This document shows, piece by piece, positions 55,421-64,000 of a stretch of DNA of 64,000 nucleotides. Both the position numbers and the translations under genes were made by a program. The DNA comes from Gnetum montanum. Taxonomy: Eukaryota; Streptophyta; Gnetopsida; Gnetales; Gnetaceae. Below the pieces are notes generated by a model. That model worked only from the letters and a program-made list of their open reading frames with translations, searched no databases and was not told the DNA's origin. How positions within the stretch are numbered: position 1 is the stretch's first letter; each line of letters begins with the position of its first letter. Location of the stretch: NCBI GenBank assembly GCA_015680685.1, contig MNCI01005895.1, positions 557,470 through 621,469 of the forward strand, in the 5' to 3' direction.

Positions 55421-56755
55421 ATGAACTCCTCTCTTCTGGGGCTATAATTGAATAAAGGCCCACTAAAACCAATTGGTACAATGGCATTCTCACCTATCTT
55501 CTCACTCAAGATATGCCATAGAAGTGGGACCATAAGAAAAAATAATAGTTTCTTCACCTAGTGAAACACTTCATGGAAATTAATACACATCTTTATAATG
55601 TGTGCACCAATGGCCTAGTTCATTAATATATACCTAATGTTGATTAACTACACATGCTTCAAGATGCTCACAAGGCTTATTTTGGGGGCCACTATGTTGG
55701 GAGATGAATGGCCATTAAGATCCTCATGGTAATGTATTATTGGAAAATACTTTTCAGGGATGCTCACCACTTCCTCCACTCCTCTAAAAACTATTAATGT
55801 AATGGTTAAATGATCACTTGTATGGAGGAGCCTTAGTAGTGGATCCAACCACTAGAGCACTTTGATATTTGATGAATTTACTTCATAGATCCCATCACAC
55901 CCATGTTAATTGTAAACACATACATCATAGTTGCTATTGAATGTTGTATGAAATGGGTGAAAGCCACAACTATCATCGGTTGCACATCTTCTACAGCTAC
56001 TTGATTTGTATAACAATATGTTGTAAACAAGTTTGGGATGCCACATGCACTTATTTTTTATAATGGTACTCATTTTATAGGTACTACCTTTTAGAAAATC
56101 ATGCAATTCTTGGGGGTTGAACATAAATTAACAATGCCCTAGAACCCCCAAGCTAATAGTCAAGTGGAGGTTACAAATAGGGAGACCATGAAAATACTAA
56201 TAAGAACTATTAGTAAATATATAAGGGATTACAACATGAAACTTAATAATGCACTTTGGACCTATCACTTCACTTTAAAACTTCCTATTGACTACTCTCC
56301 CTATGAGCTTATGTACGAGAAATTTCCAACTCTTCCAATTCAATAAAAGCTCCATATACTATCAACAACTTGTGACCTTGACCTTGACCTAAGTCTAGCA
56401 TAGAAAGAAATATTGATGAACCTTAACCTACTAGACAAGATCTAACTGGTAGCCCTATCATTGAACAAGTTGCATAAGACATTCAACAAACAATGCCATG
56501 ACCTTATAATAAGGAAAGTAAAATTTCCATTGGGAGATAGGATCCTCTACTAGAATCCCACACACATACCACAAAGAACCAAGTTTCGAACATTGTGGGA
56601 GGGGCCTTATATTATCTATGAAACCTTTTCTTTTTGGGCCATGTTAATATACAAACCTGAAAGCCCAAAAAAGAAACTACTAGTCAACATGCAACAACTC
56701 AAACCTTTCCATAAACTTATGAGAGCCTGTGACTTTTACACCTTAACGAATGGAT
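55421..56755 (+). pseudogene. Athila-like integrase remnant
   Basis: Zinc finger region: LQDAHKAYFGGHYVGR and IKILMVMYYWKILFRDAHHF (55,655-55,780), with the CxxC half lost. Core: YFIDPITPMLIVNTYIIVAI and CMKWVKATT; the first Asp (DFIGP in relatives) is Tyr. NKFGMPHALIFYNGTHFIGT has the second Asp also as Tyr. NSQVEVTNRETMKILIRTIS keeps the catalytic Glu. LWTYHFTLKLPIDYSPYELM is the usual WAYRT..K...G.SPY.LVYG segment. C-terminal module: RTKFRTLWEGPYIIYET, QQLKPFHKL ending near 56,740. Frames from 55,900 to 56,340 are nearly continuous. Confidence 0.75.
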
Positions 56756-56832
56756 AAGCATGCTCAATTTTTCAAATATTCTTCTTCCAAATCAAACATG
56801 GGGCACATGGACCTCCATGCTCATCTATCAAA

Positions 56833-57024
56833 ATGGCTTCTCAATTTTTTGCTTTTTTATCTTACACCATTTTTAATATATTTTTCTCTTTCTTAAATAT
56901 TTTACAATTTCTTCTATATTTTACTTTATTTGATTTGAGTCTTTCTACTACTTTTCTTATGTTTGTTTTGTTTTATTTTTCCTTGTTGCCACCAAGACTA
57001 AGTGCAGTTGTAACTGTTGATTGA
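56833..57024 (+). other. Hydrophobic open frame after integrase, doubtful
   Basis: 63 codons, almost all Phe/Leu/Ser with two or three potential membrane spans. Athila elements can carry an env-like ORF with membrane segments after pol, but this stretch is T-rich and such frames arise by composition. I do not claim a protein. Confidence 0.2.
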
Positions 57025-58300
57025 TGATTGTTTGTACTATAATGTTATTTGATTGCTAATGTCTTGATTCTATCTTTAAATTTTGATATCGATAACTAAG
57101 ATATGGTTAATTTTTCATGATAATAGGTAGTGAGTCCACATCATCCACCCATCCATAACACTCTATGATGTTTCCTTTTTTTGGAAATATATGGTTTCTT
57201 CTTAAATGATATTTATAATGAACTTGTGATCTTGATAAATTTCAAACTTAGAAAGGATTAAATAAATAGATGAGGGTGTGACTTCAAAGTGAGTTGATTC
57301 TCTTTGTACTTACCTACCCTCTTATGTCCATGAGTGTTCTAATGGATTTCTCACCATTCCGTTGTTGACCAATAACAGGAAGCTAACTTCTTTGCATGGT
57401 GTGGTTTCCATTCAAAAACTTAAAAATAAAAAAATATATAAATAAATAAATAAATGAAATTTCAAATCACATCCCTTAGATGAAATATCAGCTATAAGCA
57501 CTAGTTATGGAACTAGAAAGACATGTTACCCATGCTTGAAGGTCCCCTTTAACTAAGGCCCATTTCAATTTCTACTTTTCTTTTTTCTCTTTTAGGAATG
57601 TTGATTGATTTGTGGGGATGTTCTTGTGTCTTGAGGGGGTACATAGGTCTTGGAGTGTTAATTCGAAGTCATTGAAAGTGATTGGTTTTAATTCAAAATA
57701 AGGATGGATGTTATTAGGTCTTATTAATCACATAATTCACAAGGGACTTCATGTGACCATGATAAAGGACTCCATTTCACTCTCCACCTCATCCATCTCT
57801 ACTTTTCATATCTTACCTCACTACCTCTTTTCATGTTTTGTTTAATGTTGTAGTCTAATGCATTAAAATTATTAGATAGTCTCTTTGATGATTGGATCCT
57901 TAACTTACCATAACCATTAGTTACCCATGGGGTCCACGAACTCCTTGGTTTAAGGAAATGGAAAGGTATTAGGGGCATGAGCCTTCCATGGGAAGGACCC
58001 ACTTCCATACTCTTCGATTTAGTTAGTTATGTTCCTTATCCCTTATGAATTTGTGCATTCAAATCTTTTGTCATCCATGTTGGTTACATCCAGTTACATT
58101 CTCCTTCATTGTATTTCTTCATCATTCTCCTAATAAAATCTCATTTTTGTGATTTATCTAGTCCTCTTAATGCATTTCATTATGTTCTAGGATTCTTAGG
58201 CTTCCTTTGGACTCCAATTTCAAGTAAAAACTCTTCATCTTTTTTCCCATTTTCAAAATGAAAAATGTTTATCTTTTAGCTAATGCTATCAATTCAGTTG
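57025..58300. other. Non-coding DNA after the third gypsy pol
   Basis: No gene seen. It should contain the 3' untranslated region and possibly a worn 3' LTR of the Athila-like element. A short (AAAT)n run occupies about 57,425-57,455. Confidence 0.35.
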
Positions 58301-58307
58301 ACCACAT

Positions 58308-58351
58308 TGATGTGATCTTCCCATCGATACAAGGCAAAAATTCTATAAATA
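58308..58351 (+). promoter_or_regulatory. Promoter module upstream of unknown gene-like sequence
   Basis: TTGATGTG at 58,308-58,315, ATCGATA at 58,323-58,329, TATAAATA at 58,344-58,351: the module also found at 6,351 and 61,918. About 150 bp downstream lies an ATG (58,500) that opens a Ser-rich start, MSSTSWQPQSLDFL. Confidence 0.5.
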
Positions 58352-58499
58352 GCACCCAACACTTACTACATTTTTTCCATTTACTCACAAACAAGAAAGT
58401 ATTTTTTGCAATTTTCAAATCCTAGAACCTTGTAGAACCCATAACGTTTACATTGTTTGCCATATCAACCTTATTTTTCATTCCTATAGCTACTAAAGA

Positions 58500-61400
58500 T
58501 GAGCTCTACGTCATGGCAGCCTCAATCCTTAGATTTTTTATGAAAATGTTTTTAAAATTTTTCTAATTCCTACAAGGTTTAATTAATAAAATGATATTAA
58601 AATCACTAATTTAAGAAAGTTAAACCTTCCCAATATAAACTCCAGTAGACATTAAAATGAAATAATAAAATAATAATATTAAAATAATAAAATCTACCAT
58701 GGTCACAACTTAGCCAATTATAATTGATCCAAAGAGATAAGGTACTCAAATATTATAAAGTTACATACCAAACGCTAATTCTTAATCATGTTTTAACTAC
58801 ATGTGGCACCAAGACTAAAATGTCTACATGAAGAACGATCATCCCAACCAAGGAACAAGAGGTCCAAAACTAGAAGGGGCCAACAAGAGAAACCTTAGGA
58901 GTAGGCAGTAGAAACCTATGCAATGGGACCTCTTTAGAAAAGAGCCCAAAGTGAAATCTGTCCACCAAATTCCCAAAGCTAAAATAAAGTAATCCTACTA
59001 GGATGAGACATTGGTACCAAGGCCAAACCTTCAGGTCACATTGATAGATGTCTACTTTAGGTAAATTCAATCTAGGAATATCCATTATTCAGTTCTCCAA
59101 GAATTGAACTTTGGTACCTTCCTAGACTTTGCCCCATAAGATGTCAAAACCCAACTACAAATCTCTTCTATATGACAATCATCACTTCCAATGGGGAGTG
59201 GTACATGGGAGAGACCTCACTCTTTTAGAATAATAGGTAGTTAGATTCCATTGTGAAGATCGAGGACATAAGTATGTCCTACTTAGTGAAGGCCATCTTT
59301 GAGGTCCTTGTCTTGCTTGAAATTGGGATCAATCTAGCAAAGATCTCTATGCAAGCGAACCTAGAGATCAAAAAGAAGTGGATCCAACAATGCTATAAAG
59401 TAGACCATAAGGAGTATGATGCACTCACCATGGCAAAACATGCTTACTTCAAGATAGTAGCCTATCACCACAATCTGATGATGAGGTCAAATAAGGTAAC
59501 AACTTTCTCTACCCAAGTGTATGCCACTCTGAGTGAAAGGTTTCCTATCAACCTTCCATAGCTAATCTATTAGAGAAAGAGAATCGATTCAAAGAAAAAA
59601 ACTGTAGAAAAAAGACACTTCTCTTTCTGTGCCTAATCAAAAAATTATGCAAAATGGGAGGATAGCCTACTACTCCAACAACACATTAAGACATGGTTCT
59701 ATTTCCTCTTAGGTAAAAATGATAAAAGATAGGGTTCCTACCATAATTAAGGAAGAGAAGCAACCATCACCACCACCTACTCATGAAACAACACAAAAGG
59801 CATATGATGCTATGGAACACATGTAAAAGCTCTAAGAACAAGTCTTGCTAGTTCAACTGGTGACTTGTCTATCTACTAACTATCCTTGTAGTAGGGTAGT
59901 TGGTTGGAGGATGTGGTACCAACTTTCTCTACCCAACAAATGTAGGTGCTTGCATGCTCAAATCCCAGTGCTCAAGAGGTAACGGTATCCATTCTAGAAT
60001 AGAAATAGCTCCTAGAAATCTATATAAATGTTGCTACCTTCTCAGTGATGGGAAAACTATCTTGGTGATGGAGTATCAAGAATAGGAAATGGTGGTCAAG
60101 GTGGTTGCAGATAAAGTGGGCAAGGTCCTAAATGTTCATGTAGCATCTGTGCTAGATAGTGCTAAACTTAGAGATTTGTAGATGTTTGCAGAAATAATAA
60201 GTAGGAGATTCAATATATCCCAACATGAGGAGTTGTTGGAATGATAGGTGGGAATTTGATAATCATTTTTAGAGGTCTTTGATCTTCTAGATGAAATCAT
60301 TGCTATCTAGTCAATGTTGTTGAAGGCATGGGGCAAATGCATCATCGTAGAAGTTCAACTTGAAATAGCTAAAGCTGACAATCAATGCTTAGCTACAGAG
60401 GCTGTAGAACTAAGAGCCTACCATACTAATCTCATGGTACTTAGCCAAGTAGTGACAAAGGATGAAGCTTTTCACTAGATTTAGTACAAATTTTAAGAGG
60501 CTAAGTATGAAAAGGTGTTAGTGATCTTTGGCTAGTCCTTATCTAATGCCATCATCTACAACATTTAGAAAGACTTGTTAGTAGTTTTCTAGAAGAATTC
60601 AAATCTAACCAAGGATAATCATTGCTTGCATAATGTTGAGCTCCAAAAATAACAAATGGTTAAATACATGAGACAACAATAGTAGCAGCTTGTCAAGGTG
60701 ATAATGGACCTAAGAACGTTGGCAACAGAGAATCATAATATATTAATGGAGGAGCTTCATGTCCTTTACCAAAGGTCTACAATTGAAATCACCACCTAAA
60801 AAAATGAAGTCCTAAAATAGGATCAAGAATCACTATAGGAACTAGGTTGATTTGTAGAAGGAGATCAATAAAAATGAAATCAAACTAGTGAAGGTGAAGG
60901 TGAATGAGGTCCTTCAATAACTCCAACAAGGAGGTGACATGTGACAACCTATATTTGATGGGCTAAATGCATATAAGAAAGCTAAAATACACCTCAAGAA
61001 GTTGTCGACTGAGGAGATAACTAAATACATGGAGCATTCCAACCACCACTATGCAAACTTGGAAATGTTGACTGCCAAAAAGCTAATGCCAGATTTGAAA
61101 AAGCAAGTGACTAGATTGTACCTATTGTACAAGGTTGAGTTCAATCACCATTAGGAGACAAAGTAGAAAATTGAAACAATGAATGTTGAACTTGATGTTC
61201 TTAGGAAATGCTTCATAGATTAAAGATCCATAGCTAAGAACTTGGCTAGCAAAATAATGACTACCAAAAGCTACAGAATGCTCTCAAGGCATTTGAGGTT
61301 GAATGAAAGCAATTCATAGCCTCATTCATTAATGTGAAGGAGTTGTACCTTGCAATGCCCTATCCATGAAATATTTCCATATTGGTCCACATTGGTAATG

Positions 61401-61590
61401 TTGTGTGGACCATGTACAATCCCTAGAGTAAGGAGGAAAACATAATAATATTTTTGGATGCTTTTCATATTTCACCAACAATCACAGCTAAAACTAGATA
61501 ACCGTAACCACATCCTCAACCACAACAACCATGTGCACCAAAGGTAGGAGAAGGTCCTTTGATACCTCAGGAACCTCCACAACCTAGGAC
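58500..61590 (+). pseudogene. Unrecognised gene-like sequence, coiled-coil-like, many TAG stops
   Basis: I do not recognise the family. It starts MSSTSWQPQSLDFL at 58,500, about 150 bp after a TATA box. The longest clean stretch is 59,253-59,558 (VKAIFEVLVLLEIGINLAKI, KKKWIQQCYKVDHKEYDALT). From about 60,061 to 61,350 a charged, Gln/Leu-rich reading with heptad-like spacing suggests coiled coils (LQLEIAKAD-type sequence, LRTLATENHNILMEELHVLY, KKLSTEEITKYMEHSNHHYA). By eye, of the stops between 60,080 and 60,880 about 14 are TAG, 5 TAA and 2 TGA. The end is Pro/Gln-rich (HPQPQQPCAPK near 61,510). An LTR-like repeat follows at 61,862. It may be an extra ORF of an LTR element; no gag or pol motif was seen. 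Confidence 0.4.
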
Positions 61591-61861
61591 TATTTGATTT
61601 ACTTATCTTCAAGCCTCCATAGGATTTTTGCTATCAATTCTTATCATGTTGTTCAATTTTGTTTTCATGAACACCAAATTTTGTAAAAATTGTAAATTCA
61701 TACACTTGGATATTTAGTGTTTATTTTTGTCACTTGTATGTTAGTAGTTAGTTAATAATTCCATACCTACTCAAAATTTTGTAAAGAGCTTGTTCCTGCT
61801 TTTATTCACTCAAGGATGAGTTTTTATTTAGTCATGGAAGTATGATGAATCATTGTCACTA

Positions 61862-62405
61862 GACTACACTGATGCGATCCTATTGATGCTATAGCATTTT
61901 TGTAGTGTTTGACACATTGATGTGTACACATCGATACAATATCTTGTTTTACCTATAAATACATACTTACCAATCATATATATGGCATCCATTCATTAGT
62001 AGCTAGCTGAACTCTTATAGTTTTTTCTTTCTAAAGTTAGAATATTTTCTAAGTGTCTGCAATAGGAGTGAGAAGTGTTTGGATCTTTATTTGAGCACTG
62101 ATGTACTCGAGTAGCATGGACTGATTAGTAATAAAGATGAGCTTTTTTCATAAATGTTATAGCACTTGGACTTAGCTTAATATTTACTTAATGCATTTAG
62201 TATTCATGCATTTTACTTTAATGCATTTAATTAATTAATTCATAGTGAATAATTAATACACATAAGTATAATAATCTTAAGCATACACTTAACACTTGGT
62301 AATCCTAGTAGTTCTTAATGCTTGATAAACCAGTAGTGTTGTAATGTGTTCAAGATGTGTACAGTAGATGGGAATGGATACTTATGTTAGGATTAGCTAT
62401 GCATT
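61862..62405 (+). repeat. LTR-like repeat with TATA box (copy B)
   Basis: Second copy of the repeat at 6,310-6,880, same orientation. Conserved blocks include the promoter module, TAGAATATTTTCTAAGTG, AATAAAGATGAGCTT, CATAAGTATAATAATC, CTTGGTAATCCTAGTAG and GAATGGATACTTATGTTAGG. It lies about 270 bp after the end of the coiled-coil-like reading, as a 3' LTR would. Confidence 0.6.
61918..61959 (+). promoter_or_regulatory. Promoter module with TATA box
   Basis: TTGATGTG 61,918-61,925, ATCGATA 61,928-61,934, TATAAATA 61,952-61,959, within the LTR-like repeat. Confidence 0.55.
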
Positions 62406-64000
62406 AGTTAGTTATTATATTAATTAAACATTTCATTAATTTTTTTAGCACTTATAAAATTAATGAAAAACATAAAATGATAAAATTCATGTGCCTTAAA
62501 TTACACTTAACCATACCTTTTCACTTCAAAAGTAAAACTAAAAAGATAATGATAATGTCTATTAGATTCACTACCTAGAACCAGTACACTTAGAGAGCTA
62601 AAGTCTACCAAATTCAACAAGATCACTTAATGAATGCTAGTGATTTGTATGATTGGATGTAGGGACTGCTCACTACTCATCAATGATGGAGCTCTAGAGT
62701 GAAATATTTTAAGGAAAAATATAGTCATTACCTAGTGTCAACTAGTATCACTAGCTTAGCTTTAGATTAATATGTTTAGTGCATTGTAGGACTAGGGTTT
62801 CTGCATCCTTGCTTAACCCTAAGCTATAGGGCTTTTTCTCATAAAAATATTCAATCTTTTTGTGTCTATATATAAATGTTACAATGAGAAGGTTGTGATT
62901 ATTTGAAAAAAATATTCTTGCAACAATAGCTACTTTCAAAAGTTATTTATGTTGTATAGATTTGTTACATCATATTCATGTACAAAAAATGAGTTCTAAG
63001 CTAAGGTAAATTTCAAGGGAAGTTTCTACTAAGATGTTATGAAGATTAAATTCTTTGTGATCAAATTTATTTTTAGGATAAAAAGGGTTTTAAAGAAAAA
63101 TAAATAATTTCAAAATATTTGGTTCTCTTAATTATATAAGCTCATGAAGTTTCAATTTGAAGAGCTAGGATTTCAAATTAAATCCAACATTGCACAAAGA
63201 CAAAACTTGTAGGAGTTTGACTTGTCTTAGGTGGATACTTTTTCCATTTACTAGTTAAGATGATATTATTGAATATGGATTCATAGAGCTTAAAGATATA
63301 TTTTATCTCAATATGATATTAGCATTAGAATAAATAGTTAGGTGCAAAAAGAAATCCTATCAATTTAGGAAAAAGTGGTTTGATCCAAGGCTAATTTAAT
63401 TCTTTGGATTCATTTTGATGAGAGGAATAGAATAATAGAATAAAAAATTAGCTCTATGAAGGATTTTTAAAAATTATTTTAAATCCTATTGATCATAAAA
63501 ATGGGTTTATTAAGTATGATTGCCATGTTAGCTTATAGAGGATGCTCATAGAACCAAAAATTGGCTCTACAAAATGGTTCTACTTAAGTTAGCTTCACAA
63601 GATTAAAGCATAAGGAAAGACTAAAATTATCTTTGTATATGTAAATCCCATGTGATACATATGCTATCTTATGAAGCAAGTTAGTAGAATCAAGAAATGG
63701 TTCTACAAAAAGTCTGAAGAATAGTTCTCTCAAGTTAGCTCTATTTAGATGAAATGATTTGTAGGGTTGAAGAATGATTCTATGAAAGGACTCCATAAAC
63801 AAGCTCTTAAGCCAATTTTGCATCAAAAAGTTAGCAATGTCACTTAGGAATTTGATTATGTGGTTCATAGAATCAAAATTTGGTTTTGCAAGCAAGTACA
63901 AAATTAGTTCTACCATGTCAACTTCTATGAAAAATGATAATATAGAACCAAGATTTCACTCCACAAACAATTTTTATAAGCCACATCATAATTCAAATAT
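62406..64000. other. AT-rich DNA, loose short repeats, no gene supported
   Basis: From about 63,280 on, phrases such as TAGAA(C/T)CAA.(A/G)(A/T)TTGG and GGTTCTAC..AAGTTAGCT(C/T) recur at irregular distances (about 63,549, 63,683, 63,868, 63,944), which hints at an old tandem repeat. A 110-codon open frame on the minus strand (63,916-63,584) runs through these repeats and contains related phrases (KPNFDSMN, EPFLDSTN). I take it as repeat-derived and not a gene. Confidence 0.35.

Noticed and set aside
57425-57455. Microsatellite (AAAT)n as a LINE poly-A tail
   Set aside because: No LINE sequence precedes it on either strand; the nearest coding remnant is a gypsy integrase.
59900-60085. Independent small gene (MVGGCGTNFLYP...)
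   Set aside because: Short frame within the decayed coiled-coil-like sequence; no promoter or motif of its own.

Overview
The window looks like intergenic DNA from a large, repeat-packed plant genome. It is AT-rich and holds layered, heavily decayed LTR retrotransposons of plant-specific lineages, one plant-type LINE, several tandem arrays, and no intact host gene, tRNA or rRNA that I could support. A gymnosperm would fit the depth of decay and the Tat-type elements, but that is inference.

Layout. 1-0.9 kb: end of a minus-strand Ty3/gypsy pol. 0.9-3.4 kb: repeat-rich non-coding DNA with a 44-bp tandem array. 4.3-6.2 kb: plus-strand LINE remnant. 6.3-6.9 kb: LTR-like repeat with a TATA box. 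6.9-9.6 kb: 3' half of an unrecognised multi-exon gene-like repeat (copy 1). 9.6-11.2 kb: dispersed repeat R1. 12.0-37.0 kb: one large minus-strand Tat-type Ty3/gypsy element in pieces. Its gag and protease lie at 37.0-34.3 kb, its RT, two RNase H domains and integrase core at 23.8-20.9 kb, and its integrase tail at 12.6-12.0 kb. Its integrase is split by a nested Ty1/copia-type element (12,639-20,867). That copia element is itself interrupted by a younger 2.35-kb insertion (14,688-17,040) with an exact 5-bp target duplication. The Tat spacer between protease and RT (34.3-23.8 kb, probably an intron) holds ~180-bp tandem arrays and a full-length plus-strand copy 2 of the multi-exon gene-like repeat (27.7-33.3 kb).

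39.4-50.9 kb: a second, better preserved Tat-type element on the plus strand. It has LTR-type repeats with 40-bp hairpins at both ends, and the order gag, protease, intron-like spacer with tandem repeats, RT, RNase H, second (archaeal-type) RNase H, integrase, tandem-repeat 3' region. 50.9-53.1 kb: R1 copy 2 with a poly-G/N artefact. 53.2-56.8 kb: a third gypsy pol, Athila-like. 58.3-62.4 kb: an unrecognised, probably coiled-coil gene-like sequence between a TATA-bearing promoter module and an LTR-like repeat. 62.4-64 kb: AT-rich DNA with nothing firm.

Every coding remnant is broken by stops or frameshifts. By eye the in-frame stops are dominated by TAG where glutamine or tryptophan is expected, and related copies differ mainly by transitions, as expected of long-methylated, silenced DNA. 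The most unusual item is the two-copy, intron-retaining gene-like family with a degenerate FCP1/NLI-interacting-factor-like (HAD) exon. All domain calls come from reading translations against remembered family motifs, without database searches.
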